DNA of 64,000 bases. Source: Clostridiaceae bacterium (lineage in GTDB: Bacteria; Bacillota; Clostridia; Saccharofermentanales; DTU023). How positions within the stretch are numbered: the first letter of the stretch is position 1; each line of letters opens with the position of its first letter. The notes below the pieces were generated by a model. That model saw only the letters and a program-made list of their open reading frames with translations, searched no databases and was not told the DNA's origin. The translations under genes and the position numbers were made by a program. This document shows positions 1-9,220 of this stretch, in pieces. Where the stretch lies: positions 27,970-91,969 of the forward strand of contig JAAZJH010000007.1 of assembly GCA_012800435.1 (NCBI GenBank). Direction: 5' to 3'.

Positions 1-372
1 CAAACCTCATCTGATCTTTGGCGTATTGTCCTTTCCGGACTGATTCCTGTAAAAATGGCTGAGGCCATGCTGATGGATTCACATTTTCCGTTGGAACCTA
101 CGGCTGTTGTACAGATGATTAAATCATTGAGGCTTCCGGTTATCGGAACGCGCGATTTTGACTACGCTCAGGTAACTGCGGGCGGTATCTCGACACGCGA
201 CTTTAATCCGAGAACGCTCGAATCATATAAAATACCGCGACTTTATGCTGCCGGTGAAGTGCTTGATATCGACGGTGATACGGGCGGCTTCAACTTGATG
301 TGGGCTTTTTCTTCCGGCATCCTAGCCGGCTTATCAGCAGCTCGCGCCTTGCAGAAGAACGTGGGCGACTGA
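1..372 (+). CDS. C-terminal part of a BaiN/HI0933-like FAD-dependent oxidoreductase (partial)
   Basis: The reading frame is open from the first base, so the gene starts before the window. The visible 123 residues end with AAGEVLDIDGDTGGFNLMW followed by AFSSGILAG, the FAD-contacting C-terminal signature of the HI0933/BaiN (YhiN) flavoprotein family, in which the last strand closes the FAD-binding fold. These are cytosolic flavoproteins often annotated as aminoacetone oxidase or NAD(P)/FAD-dependent oxidoreductase; their physiological substrate is generally unclear. The stop codon lies one base before the mutY start, so the two genes are probably cotranscribed. Family assignment is firm; substrate is not visible. 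Confidence 0.85.
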   Translation, partial: QTSSDLWRIVLSGLIPVKMAEAMLMDSHFPLEPTAVVQMIKSLRLPVIGTRDFDYAQVTAGGISTRDFNPRTLESYKIPRLYAAGEVLDIDGDTGGFNLMWAFSSGILAGLSAARALQKNVGD

Positions 373-373
373 T

Positions 374-1579
374 ATGCCGGATAGCAGAAAGTCACAATGC
401 CATTCATTTAGCTTCGAAGAAAAGAGCAGCAGCTTTGCTGAAGCCTTGCTTCAGTGGTTCGATCGTGAAGCTAGAGCGTTGCCTTGGCGTGCAGATCCGG
501 ATGATCCATCACTTCGCCGTGATCCCTATGCTGTGGTGCTCTCAGAGCTGATGCTTCAACAAACGCAGGTGACGACTGTCATCGATTACTTTAATCGTTT
601 TATGATGCGCTTTCCGACGATAGAGACATTGGCCGATGCCGATGAAACGGAGGTTCTAAAACTCTGGGAAGGTCTCGGCTACTATCGTCGCGCGAGGCAT
701 CTGCACGCGCTCGCTAAAGAGGTGACAACGCGCTATAACGGCGCCTTGCCTCGGGATCGTGACCGGCTTCTTGAGCTTCCCGGAGTCGGTCCCTACACTG
801 CCGGCGCTATTCGTTCTTTTGCTTATAACTTGCCTGATGCCGCGGTAGACGGCAATGTTGTCCGCATCGCGTCACGCATAGAGGCAGAACCCTATATCAA
901 TAACGATGCCCGCACCAACAGGTTGATCCGGCAAAGTGTACTCGCCTTGCTTCCTGATGAGCGCTCCGGTGATTTTAATGAAGCGTTAATGGATCTTGGT
1001 TCTATGATCTGTACGCCAAAAAATCCGTCCTGTGACGTCTGTCCCATAGCTGCATTTTGTAGAGCCTTTAAACAGGGGCGTGTGCAGGATTTTCCTATAC
1101 GTGAAAAGAAGACGGCTAAACCGGTGTCTTCCTTTTCTTACGTTGCCCTTCGACTAGACGGCAGGCTATTTGTCCGATGTCGTGGAAGCGGACTTCTCGA
1201 AGGGCTTTATGAATTTCTTTTGCTTCCGAAGTTGTTTGAGAAAGATGAAAAACAAGCGCTTAAGCTTGCCCTTCAAAAAATGCTTCTGCCTGATATGGCA
1301 AGCGATGACATGACATCAAACGACAAGCCGACATTACTGCTCTTCTGGCGCGGAAGGAAGCGTGCCGTTTTTTCACATCGGATATGGGAGATGACGTTTT
1401 GGGATGCCGAATTGATCAGTGATGAATCGTTTGATGGCGTTTTATTACGAGAAAATGATCTGGATTCTTTAATGCGCGACGGAAAATGGGTCACGCGTAA
1501 TGAGTTAGCGGCGTTGCCTTTCTCGGCTGTTCTCGCTCCTTGGCGTGACGCGCTCCTTGATGACTGCTCATTGCGATAA
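374..1579 (+). CDS. mutY: A/G-specific adenine DNA glycosylase MutY
   Basis: Removes adenine mispaired with 8-oxoguanine in base excision repair. The 401-residue protein has the full MutY architecture. SELMLQQTQV near residue 55 carries the catalytic Glu. The helix-hairpin-helix LPGVGPYTAGAI near residue 137 is followed by the catalytic Asp in AAVDGNVVRI. The 4Fe-4S motif C-x6-C-x2-C-x5-C lies near residues 213-229 (CTPKNPSCDVCPIAAFC). The remaining third matches the NUDIX-like 8-oxoG recognition domain in position and length. The ATG begins two bases after the preceding stop. All key residues are present, so an active enzyme is expected. Confidence 0.96.
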   Translation: MPDSRKSQCHSFSFEEKSSSFAEALLQWFDREARALPWRADPDDPSLRRDPYAVVLSELMLQQTQVTTVIDYFNRFMMRFPTIETLADADETEVLKLWEGLGYYRRARHLHALAKEVTTRYNGALPRDRDRLLELPGVGPYTAGAIRSFAYNLPDAAVDGNVVRIASRIEAEPYINNDARTNRLIRQSVLALLPDERSGDFNEALMDLGSMICTPKNPSCDVCPIAAFCRAFKQGRVQDFPIREKKTAKPVSSFSYVALRLDGRLFVRCRGSGLLEGLYEFLLLPKLFEKDEKQALKLALQKMLLPDMASDDMTSNDKPTLLLFWRGRKRAVFSHRIWEMTFWDAELISDESFDGVLLRENDLDSLMRDGKWVTRNELAALPFSAVLAPWRDALLDDCSLR

Positions 1580-1668
1580 GTGCTTGTTTCACAAAGAACT
1601 ATTCAAAACAGGGAAGAGGATAGGTGCACACAACGGCGGTCATGCTTCAGTTCTGTGACGCAACTGAT

Positions 1669-2913
1669 TCAGATGCTCACATCGTCGTTCAGTGTAAAAT
1701 ATGAGCTTGGAGATTCTTCAGTTAGATGACTCGTATATTCGCGGTCGATTGTAATCCAAAGATTGAGATTCGGATCGCAGGTCACCATCTTTTGTTGCAT
1801 TTTTGAGAAAAAAGTTTTGTTATCAATTGTTGTCTTGTCGTCGATGTCGACATCAAAGGCGGCGATCGGTTTTCCATCCTGTGATTTAAACAAGAAAAGG
1901 CTATGTACGACAGCGTTTGGAATAATTTCTTTGGCAGCATTATCAAGTCGACCCAGAAGTTCGGTGTACGCTTCATCATGCGGGTAGGATGGTTCCGCAT
2001 GAAGGAGTAAATTGATGCCATAGTCACGTTTCATTTTTCGTTCAATACGGTCGGTGATGAGGTGTACTTCCGGAAATAACTCTTGGCTGTCGAGTTCAAC
2101 ATGCGCGGTGGCAAAAACGCGTCCCGGTCCGTAGTCATGAACAATGAGATCGTGCATATCTAGAATACGGGGATCTGACTTCAGTATTTTTTCCTGAAGG
2201 AACAGAGTGAGTTCCTTCGAGGGACGACTCCCGATGAGAAGGGTCGCCGCGTTGAGAATAATTTCAATAGCCGACCAGCCGATCGCAATGCTGATAATCA
2301 AGCCTACAGGACCATCGAGATTGAATCCGAAAGCAGCATAAAGAATTGCGGATGCGACGACACCGCTCGTGATGTAAACATCGGCTATGCTGTCTTTCGA
2401 TGAGGCCAATAGAATTGGCGATTGGATCTTCCGTCCCCATTTCCGATAAATGATAAATTGCAGAATCTTCAACAGAATCGATGCGATGAGAACAACGAAT
2501 GTCCAAACATCGGTCGTAAGATCGATCGGCGATATGATGCGTTCAATGGATGTCCGTCCGAATTGAAACGCGACTATCAGCATAGCGATGGCAATGACCA
2601 TAGAGGCGATATATTCAAAACGAGCGTGCCCGAAAGGATGTTTTTCGTCTGCCGGTTTCGCGGATAAAATGATCGAGATCAGCGAAACCATGGAGCTTGC
2701 GGCATCCGAGACATTATTCCATGCGTCAGCGGAAATAGCTAAACTGCCGGACATCCTGCCGATGATCAACTTAAAAACGGCAAGCAGCACGTTGATTGCG
2801 AGTCCGATTAGGATAGCGCGCGTGCTCAAGGTCTTTCGCCGAGCGTTTGACGTCTTGATGGCAAAGTGTTGATGGCGATCTTTCGATTGTTCGGGCGTCG
2901 GGGTTGGGATCAT
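1669..2913 (-). CDS. Cation diffusion facilitator (CDF) family transporter
   Basis: Predicted inner-membrane divalent metal/proton antiporter of 414 residues. About six hydrophobic segments lie in the first 240 residues. The transport-site pattern appears as SADAWNNVSDAASS in TM2, with two Asp four residues apart, and HPFGHARFEYIAS in the following loop is the family signature. The soluble C-terminal domain has the ferredoxin-like CDF fold with LHAEPSYPHDE and is extended by a second region of about 90 residues, as in the clostridial MamB/YdfM-like subgroup. It sits 15 bases downstream of the sirtuin gene on the same strand. The metal (Zn, Mn, Fe or Co) cannot be told from sequence. Confidence 0.9.
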   Translation of the reverse strand: MIPTPTPEQSKDRHQHFAIKTSNARRKTLSTRAILIGLAINVLLAVFKLIIGRMSGSLAISADAWNNVSDAASSMVSLISIILSAKPADEKHPFGHARFEYIASMVIAIAMLIVAFQFGRTSIERIISPIDLTTDVWTFVVLIASILLKILQFIIYRKWGRKIQSPILLASSKDSIADVYITSGVVASAILYAAFGFNLDGPVGLIISIAIGWSAIEIILNAATLLIGSRPSKELTLFLQEKILKSDPRILDMHDLIVHDYGPGRVFATAHVELDSQELFPEVHLITDRIERKMKRDYGINLLLHAEPSYPHDEAYTELLGRLDNAAKEIIPNAVVHSLFLFKSQDGKPIAAFDVDIDDKTTIDNKTFFSKMQQKMVTCDPNLNLWITIDREYTSHLTEESPSSYFTLNDDVSI

Positions 2914-2928
2914 AGGCTTATTTGAACC

Positions 2929-3687
2929 TCAAGTCGCATCGACTCCGCGTTGTGCATAGCGAAGTTGTTTAAAAACGGATCCGATCGGTTCATGAATAAC
3001 AAGATCGGCGACGTTATCGTAAGGCGTCACGTCCAGATTGATGAGCACAAGCTCCGAGCCATAGGGTCTAAATTGAATCAGTCCGGCAGCAGGGTACACC
3101 ATGAGTGAGCTGCCACCAACGATGAGAAGATCGGCACGCTTGATGGCGTCTAATGAAGCGTTGATGACGGCATCATCTAATGACTCACCATACATAACGA
3201 TATCAGGGCGTACGAAACCGCCGCAGTCGGGTTGAGTGCAGTAAAACACGCCTGTTGTACTTTTTACATCTTCAAAGGTATAGGGATTTGCACAGGTCAT
3301 GCAATAAAAACGCAAACCATTTCCGTGAAGCTCGAGTACCTTTTTGCTGCCGGCTTTCTGGTGAAGTCCATCTATATTTTGAGTAATAATGGCGCTGAGG
3401 AGCCCTTTTTTTTCCATCACCGCGAGTCCGTAGTGTGCTGCATTCGGTTCAATATCGCTCAACATGAAATATTTCCGATAAAAGTCATAAAATCGTTCAG
3501 GTTCTTGGCGCATGAAATCAAAGGACAGGTAACGTTCCGCACCGCCCTCCTGTTCGTAAATGCCTTTAGGGCTTCGAAAATCGGGTACCCCTGATTCCGT
3601 CGAAACGCCGGCACCTCCAAAAAAGACAATATGTTCGGAGGAGTTGATCCAATCATTTAACTTTTTGATCGATGTTGACAGGTTCAA
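2929..3687 (-). CDS. cobB: NAD-dependent protein deacylase, Sir2 family
   Basis: Sirtuin of 252 residues that removes acyl groups from lysines using NAD. The NAD-binding loop is GAGVSTESGVPDFRS near residue 26. TQNIDGLHQKAGS and the catalytic His in LELHGN follow near residues 103-122. A structural zinc site is formed by CMTC and a second Cys pair in CTQPDC. FVRPDIVMYGE is the usual acyl-pocket region; the Ala-Tyr-x-x-Arg pocket typical of desuccinylases is not evident, which suggests deacetylase activity. It lies first in a reverse-strand pair with the CDF transporter. Length and residues match active bacterial CobB proteins. Confidence 0.93.
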   Translation of the reverse strand: MNLSTSIKKLNDWINSSEHIVFFGGAGVSTESGVPDFRSPKGIYEQEGGAERYLSFDFMRQEPERFYDFYRKYFMLSDIEPNAAHYGLAVMEKKGLLSAIITQNIDGLHQKAGSKKVLELHGNGLRFYCMTCANPYTFEDVKSTTGVFYCTQPDCGGFVRPDIVMYGESLDDAVINASLDAIKRADLLIVGGSSLMVYPAAGLIQFRPYGSELVLINLDVTPYDNVADLVIHEPIGSVFKQLRYAQRGVDAT

Positions 3688-3855
3688 GCAGTGTTCCTTT
3701 CAATTTGACAGCGAGAGGTCACTTAATCGCTCCGGTGTAATAGAAAAGATTTTAGACGTCGCTTCGAGAGTCCCTCTCATTCAGAACCGTTCAGGCATAT
3801 GCGGCAAAAGGGATTAGGCTATCTCTTTCACATCAGGACTTATAGATCGCGTTTT

Positions 3856-4431
3856 TTAAAATTTAAGGCTCTCAGAAGCGAATGTTTCTTTTGAAACATC
3901 GTTGGCAATATTTTGTCCGCAGAGCGCTTGAATTAATGTGAGCGCGAAATGCATTGATGCGCCGGGACCTTTAGCAGTGACAACCTGATCGCTGTGAATG
4001 ATGAGTCGATTGATGTAATGACCTTCTGTGATGGATTCTTCGCACCCCGGATAGCATGTATATCTTATGTCCTTTAATAGTCCGGCTTTTTCAAGCACCC
4101 ATGGGCCGGCGCAGATCGCGGCAACCATCCCGCCCTGTGCGTGAACGCGTTGCAATACCTCAATAACTCTATCCGTATCTGCCAAGTTGGTCGCACCGGG
4201 CAAACCCCCCGGGATGACAACTAAATCCGTGTTGTCGATCTGTTCGTCACTAAGTTCCGGGAGTATTTTGTCGGCGATGACGGGAATGCCGTGTGATGAG
4301 ACAACTTGATGTTTGTTGTTCCAGCTCACCGTCGTGACATTTATATCAGCACGGCGAAAAAAATCAATAGGCGTCATAGCCTCAATGATCTCAAAGCCTT
4401 CTGCCAAGAAAACGACAGCTTGTTTTTTCAT
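3856..4431 (-). CDS. DJ-1/PfpI family protein (ThiJ-like)
   Basis: Cytosolic protein of 191 residues with the class I glutamine-amidotransferase-like fold. The nucleophile elbow is AAICAGPWVLEKAG, with Cys near residue 107 expected to be the reactive thiol. VIPGGLPGATNL and LAEGFEIIEAMTPIDFFRRA at the N-terminus are DJ-1/YajL hallmarks. Members act as protein/nucleotide deglycases, chaperones or oxidative stress sensors; which applies here is not visible. The gene has its own upstream AT-rich region with a TATAAT box on the reverse strand near 4471-4476. It is separated from the sirtuin by 168 bases with no recognised feature. Confidence 0.9.
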   Translation of the reverse strand: MKKQAVVFLAEGFEIIEAMTPIDFFRRADINVTTVSWNNKHQVVSSHGIPVIADKILPELSDEQIDNTDLVVIPGGLPGATNLADTDRVIEVLQRVHAQGGMVAAICAGPWVLEKAGLLKDIRYTCYPGCEESITEGHYINRLIIHSDQVVTAKGPGASMHFALTLIQALCGQNIANDVSKETFASESLKF

Positions 4432-4630
4432 AATAATATCTACCTTCTTTCCATTGTACTTTCAATATTATTATACCTAAAGGGCGATTGCCTATGATAA
4501 AATTAATCCACAACAAAACCGAAAGGATTTGAGGCTTTGTCTGTGGCGGTTTTTTACTGAAAACCGTATAAGTAAATTGGACATATGTTCGCTAAAGAGG
4601 ATCGCAAAAAGACAGCAAAGGAGATTGATC

Positions 4631-5305
4631 ATGCGCTACTCAATTGAAGGCGGTATACTTCCCTACGTGGTTTGTCACCTTGATGCCGGTGAAAGCATTT
4701 TAACAGAAAAAGGTGCGATGGCTTGGATGTCGCCAAATATGCAAATGGAGACTAAAGGTCACGGTGGCTTAGGAAAAATGGTCGGACGAGCGTTTTCAGG
4801 CGAGTCCATGTTCCAGAATATTTACACGGCACAGGGCGGCCCGGGAATGATCGCTATGGCATCAAGTTTTCCCGGAGCCATCATCGATTTCATGATTCAG
4901 CCGGGTCACGGCATCATAGCTCAGAAAAGGGCATTTTTGGCATGTGAAATGGGCGTTGAGCTGTCAGTTCACTTTCAGAAAAAAATTGGCGCAGGTTTCT
5001 TTGGCGGTGAAGGTTTTATTATGCAGCATTTTTCAGGATACGGCATCGCATTCCTCGAAGTCGACGGCAGCGTCAAATATTACGATCTCGCACCCGGCGA
5101 ATCAATGATCATTGACACAGGGTATTTGGTTGCGATGAGCGAGTCTTGCAGCATTGACATCCAAACGACGGGAGGCGTCAAGAACGCGCTGCTTGGAGGC
5201 GAAGGACTCTTCAATACTGTGCTGACCGGTCCGGGGCGTATCTATCTGCAATCCATGCCGTTGAGTAAACTTTCAAGTGTTATTACGATTCCCGGAGCGC
5301 GCTAA
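4631..5305 (+). CDS. TIGR00266/AIM24-like protein of unknown function
   Basis: A 224-residue glycine-rich beta-helical protein of the TIGR00266 (AIM24 superfamily) group. Diagnostic stretches are SILTEKGAMAWMSPNM near residue 20, LGGEGLFNTVLTGPG near residue 190 and the QGGPG/QPGHG glycine turns between them. The frame is open upstream to 4529, but the ATG at 4631 follows AAAGGAG at a suitable distance and matches the usual family start. Function is not established; members are often found near tellurium-resistance or envelope genes. Nothing in the neighbourhood assigns a role here. Confidence 0.85.
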   Translation: MRYSIEGGILPYVVCHLDAGESILTEKGAMAWMSPNMQMETKGHGGLGKMVGRAFSGESMFQNIYTAQGGPGMIAMASSFPGAIIDFMIQPGHGIIAQKRAFLACEMGVELSVHFQKKIGAGFFGGEGFIMQHFSGYGIAFLEVDGSVKYYDLAPGESMIIDTGYLVAMSESCSIDIQTTGGVKNALLGGEGLFNTVLTGPGRIYLQSMPLSKLSSVITIPGAR

Positions 5306-5340
5306 AGAATATAACAGGTTAGAAATCTGCGTTTCACTCT

Positions 5341-5456
5341 AAAAAAGGCGTAACCTGCGCGGTATGTCGCCGCCACATTATTATCATGAAGGATGGCGTC
5401 CGCGGTGTAGACATCGTTGTTGTGCGATCTGTCGATAGCCGGGACGCCCTTTTTTG
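5341..5456 (+). terminator. Structured terminator-like region with two competing pairings
   Basis: The 325-base gap 5306-5630 contains one notable structure. Bases 5395-5401 (GGCGTCC) pair perfectly with 5442-5448 (GGACGCC), followed by C and six T, which resembles an intrinsic terminator enclosing a smaller hairpin (GACATCG with CGAT-C-TGTC). The same 3' arm can instead pair with 5341-5351 (A6 GGCGT), giving a longer closing stem that absorbs the T-run. It probably terminates transcription of the TIGR00266 gene; a small RNA or attenuator is possible. The rest of the gap, 5457-5630, is AT-rich, with a TATAAT box at 5490-5495 but no good -35 element. Confidence 0.5.
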
Positions 5457-5630
5457 TGTTTAGATTTTATTATCCGTATTTGCAATCAATATAATGCAAT
5501 GATCACGTCATAAATAATTAATAATTGTCGAATACGATAATACAATCGGAATTATGGTAAACCGTGCAGCAGGAGTTGCCGACCCCCCGGTGACGACCGC
5601 TTTAATAAAAATAGAAAAGAGAAAAACAAT

Positions 5631-7457
5631 ATGTCAAATAAGAATACTGAATTTAAGCTGCATGATTTTGCAGTAGAAAACGAGCTTGAAAAATATCGCT
5701 ATCCCCTAGATGATGTTCGGGAGATTCGCGATCTGCGCGATATGGCACAACAAAGTGAAAAGCTTTATGGAGACCGAAATGCGTATCTTCTGAAAGATCC
5801 GATCGCGACACGGCAGATCGCCCCTCGTTCAGAAGAAGCGAAGAACCTGAAAGTAGACCATTCGCGTCCGTACGTCGGTGTAACCTTCAAACAATTTTTT
5901 GCCGATGTGCGCGCGTACGGAACGGCACTGAAAAACATGGGGATTAACATGAAAAGTCGTGTGGCGATTATTGCCGAGACGCGTTATGAGTGGTATGTCT
6001 CCTACTTGGCGCTGGTTAACGGTCTTGCCGTTGTCGTTCCGCTTGACAAAGAACTTCCTGCAAATGAGATCGTGAATCTCATAAATAGCGCCGAAGCGGA
6101 TTGCCTTCTTTTCTCCAATCTGAAAAAAGATGTCATTGAGGGCATACGCGATCAAATGCCTACAGTGACGCAATACATCAATTTTGATCTGCCGAAGGAG
6201 GGCGAAACGGATCTTTATTTCTGGGATATTCTCCAAGAAGGAGAAATAGCGCGAGAAGCAGGCGATGTAACGTACGATACGCTGCCCATCGATCCGCACG
6301 AGATGCATATTCTCCTGTTTACCTCGGGTACAGTGTCGAAGCCGAAAGGCGTCATGCTGTGCCACCACAACATCTGTACCAACCTGATGGGCATGTGTTC
6401 GTTGCTATATATCGATGAAAATGACCGATTTCTCTCTGTTTTGCCGTTGCATCATACGTACGAGTGTACGTGCGGCTACCTTTGCCAACTTTATCGCGGC
6501 AGCTGTGTAGCGGTGTCGTCGGGCCTCAGGTATATCGTTCAGAATATGAAAGAGTCCAAGACGACGATTATTCTTGTTGTTCCTTTGATGGTGGAGGCAT
6601 TTTATCGCGGTATCATGCGTAAAATAACCGACAACCCGAAACAGCATCGCAAATTTAAGTTCGGATTGGCTTTGTCGCGCGCTCTTCTTAAGATCGGCAT
6701 CGATATCCGTCCCAAATTGTTCAAGCAGATTCACGAGGGGTTCGGCGGCCATCTGCGTTTGGTCATTTCCGGCGGGGCAGCGATCGAACCGTCGCTGATT
6801 AAAAACATGCAGGATATGGGTTTTCATACCGTTCAAGGCTATGGCCTTACCGAATGCGCTCCGATCCTGGCATTAAACCGGACGCACTTTTACAACAATC
6901 GCGCTGCCGGACTGCCCATGCCGAATGTTGAAGTGAAGATTGTCGATCCTGATGAAGACGGTATCGGTGAAATCGTCGGACGCGGCGACAACGTCATGCT
7001 CGGCTACTACAGGAATGAAGAGAAAACACGTGAAGTCATCGATGATGAAGGCTTTTATCATACGGGTGACCTCGGCTATCTTGACGAGAACGATTTCGTC
7101 ATCATCACCGGACGTAAGGCAAACTTGATTGTGACGAGAAACGGGAAAAATATCTTCCCCGAAGAAATTGAATTCCTGCTGAATCTCCAGCCGCTGATTC
7201 AAGAAAGTGTTGTGTCAGGCAAGACTGTCAACAATGATATCGTCGTTCATGCGGAGATTTTCCCCAACAGAGATGCCGTGGATGCCGACCCCGAACTGAA
7301 AGGTCTTGAGCTGACGGATGATCGTGTTCTGGCGAAAATTCAGGAGCAGGTCAAAGAGGTCAACCGTAAACTTGTCAATTACAAAGCTGTACACTCAGTT
7401 TCGCTCCGCGATACGGAGTTCCCGAAGAACACGTCAAGGAAGATCAAGCGTTTCTAG
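5631..7457 (+). CDS. AMP-dependent long-chain acyl-CoA synthetase (FadD/FAA1-like)
   Basis: ATP-dependent activation of a fatty acid to its acyl-CoA via an acyl-adenylate. The 608 residues include the adenylate-forming motifs in order. The P-loop is LLFTSGTVSKPKGVML near residue 228, a variant of TSGTTGxPKG with Val-Ser in place of Thr-Gly. Then come GYGLTECAP near residue 402, YHTGDLGYLDENDF with the ribose-binding Asp near residue 480, and ITGRKANLIVTRNGKNIFP. The C-terminal catalytic lysine is in NTSRKIKRF at the extreme end. No membrane segments are seen. A MurE-like gene follows after 21 bases and may be cotranscribed. Chain-length preference cannot be judged. Confidence 0.9.
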   Translation: MSNKNTEFKLHDFAVENELEKYRYPLDDVREIRDLRDMAQQSEKLYGDRNAYLLKDPIATRQIAPRSEEAKNLKVDHSRPYVGVTFKQFFADVRAYGTALKNMGINMKSRVAIIAETRYEWYVSYLALVNGLAVVVPLDKELPANEIVNLINSAEADCLLFSNLKKDVIEGIRDQMPTVTQYINFDLPKEGETDLYFWDILQEGEIAREAGDVTYDTLPIDPHEMHILLFTSGTVSKPKGVMLCHHNICTNLMGMCSLLYIDENDRFLSVLPLHHTYECTCGYLCQLYRGSCVAVSSGLRYIVQNMKESKTTIILVVPLMVEAFYRGIMRKITDNPKQHRKFKFGLALSRALLKIGIDIRPKLFKQIHEGFGGHLRLVISGGAAIEPSLIKNMQDMGFHTVQGYGLTECAPILALNRTHFYNNRAAGLPMPNVEVKIVDPDEDGIGEIVGRGDNVMLGYYRNEEKTREVIDDEGFYHTGDLGYLDENDFVIITGRKANLIVTRNGKNIFPEEIEFLLNLQPLIQESVVSGKTVNNDIVVHAEIFPNRDAVDADPELKGLELTDDRVLAKIQEQVKEVNRKLVNYKAVHSVSLRDTEFPKNTSRKIKRF

Positions 7458-7478
7458 AACAGTTGCACGGTGAGATAA

Positions 7479-9101
7479 ATGGAAAAAGAACTGGCGGCGT
7501 TTGGAAGCCAAGCGCCGCTTAGCCATTCTTCGACAAACGATTCCAAACACGATTCCGAGATCACGGATCGAGATCTTGATTATTTTTCGATCCGTATTTC
7601 TCTTGCGTCTCTTCTTAAGACACTAACTTACAGTGTGTTGCAAGGCGATATTGAAACCTGGCGTGATTACGCTGTGACAGATATTGTCTCTGATTCGCGC
7701 GAGGCGAGGGAAGAGGTTCTCTTTTTAGCTATATCGGGCATAAGGACTGACGGCCATTTGTATGTACGCGAAGCATACGACAGAGGATGCCGTATTTTTG
7801 TGACAGAACGTGAAGTCACTCTTCCTGAAGACTGTTTGGTGCTCGGTGTCCAAAACACGAGAATTGCTCAAAACGTTCTTGCGCGCAGGTTCTTTGGTTA
7901 TCCGGAACAGGCGCTTTTGCTTATCGGCATCACCGGTACTAAAGGAAAAACAACAATTGCGCACATGCTTGTTGATGCGCTCACAGCATGCGGTATGGAA
8001 GCGGCGTCCATCGGAACTACAGGTGTCCGACACAGAGATTTTCACCGCGATCTCGTCAATACGACGCCTGATATATACGTTTTGATGCGCTATTTCTTTC
8101 TGCTTCGTCGCCGCGGCGTGAATGTCGTGGCTATGGAGGTATCATCATCGGCATTAAAGGGACATCGCGTCGAAGGTCTCCTGTTCGAATACGCTATATG
8201 CTCTAATGTCGGCTACGACCATATAAGTCCGATTGAACACACAGATTTCAATGATTACAGAGATAGTAAAGCAAAACTCTTCACGATGGCCAACACATCA
8301 ATCCTGAATCTTGATGATCCCTCGTATGCGTATATGAAGACACATGCCCACGGCAAAACGGTAACGTATAGTTTGAAAAAATCGTCAGGTGCTGATCTTT
8401 GGGCGACCGATCTTCGCCACTCATACGATGAAGGAAAGGGCGCGTCTACATCCTTTACTGTACACGGTTTAGAAAAGAGCGTTGCGACGATCAGCTCTCC
8501 CGGAGACTACAATGTGGCAAACGCTCTGGCAGTCATCGCCGTGATGAATCAGATGGGGTTTTATTTGGATCAATATAAGGACGCGCTTCGTGCAAACAAG
8601 GTTGCGGGCAGAAGTGAGTTTCTCGACACCTTTCCGGGTATCATCATGATGATCGATTACGCGCACAACGGGATGGGCATGCGCGCAGTCTTGGAGATGC
8701 TTTCCGGATTAAAAAAGCAAGACGGTCGACTGATGGTTTTGTTCGGCGCTGTCGGAGGTCGCGCGAAGAATCGTCGTCGAGATCTTGCGGAAGCCGTTTC
8801 ACAATATGCGGACGTCGCGATGGTCACGACGGACTGTCCTTACGATGAAGATCCTGAAGCTATCATGGACGAAGTTTTATCGTATATGAGCGATTTCAGG
8901 GGTGAGTTGTTGCAGGAGATCGATCGTCATCTTGCTATTTCTCAGATGGTTGACTTCGCGCGCGATGGTGACATTGTTCTCTTTGCAGGAATGGGCGATG
9001 ATAACACACGCACCTTCCGCGGTGTTACCGTTCCGTATAATGAAAAAACGGTGGTTCTTGATGCCGTAGAAGAACGAAAAATGCGCGAAACGTTATTTTG
9101 A
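7479..9101 (+). CDS. MurE-like UDP-N-acetylmuramyl-tripeptide synthetase
   Basis: Mur ligase of 540 residues; MurE enzymes add the third stem-peptide residue to UDP-MurNAc-L-Ala-D-Glu. The ATP loop is GITGTKGKTTIAHM near residue 152, followed by NTTPD, SSSALKGHRVEG and the DYAHN motif near residue 389 in the C-terminal domain. The position that reads DNPR in meso-diaminopimelate-adding enzymes reads TTDCPYDEDPEAI here, so the usual specificity motif is replaced. The first 30-40 residues are hydrophilic and poorly conserved. It may be the real MurE with another amino acid specificity, or a paralogue. Its placement after an acyl-CoA synthetase, outside a cell-division cluster, favours caution. 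Confidence 0.85.
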   Translation: MEKELAAFGSQAPLSHSSTNDSKHDSEITDRDLDYFSIRISLASLLKTLTYSVLQGDIETWRDYAVTDIVSDSREAREEVLFLAISGIRTDGHLYVREAYDRGCRIFVTEREVTLPEDCLVLGVQNTRIAQNVLARRFFGYPEQALLLIGITGTKGKTTIAHMLVDALTACGMEAASIGTTGVRHRDFHRDLVNTTPDIYVLMRYFFLLRRRGVNVVAMEVSSSALKGHRVEGLLFEYAICSNVGYDHISPIEHTDFNDYRDSKAKLFTMANTSILNLDDPSYAYMKTHAHGKTVTYSLKKSSGADLWATDLRHSYDEGKGASTSFTVHGLEKSVATISSPGDYNVANALAVIAVMNQMGFYLDQYKDALRANKVAGRSEFLDTFPGIIMMIDYAHNGMGMRAVLEMLSGLKKQDGRLMVLFGAVGGRAKNRRRDLAEAVSQYADVAMVTTDCPYDEDPEAIMDEVLSYMSDFRGELLQEIDRHLAISQMVDFARDGDIVLFAGMGDDNTRTFRGVTVPYNEKTVVLDAVEERKMRETLF

Positions 9102-9220
9102 ATTACTGACAACTATACTGCTATTGAATCTTAGATCAAGGGGTGATTCGTGTTTAACTGCTCGCGATGCAGCACTCGGAAATTACTGTACCTTTATCGA
9201 ATTATTATTCAATAACAACT

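Noticed and set aside
5341..5456. Structured region as 6S RNA or SRP RNA
   Set aside because: It lacks the SRP domain IV sequence and is shorter than 6S RNA; only its pairing can be supported.
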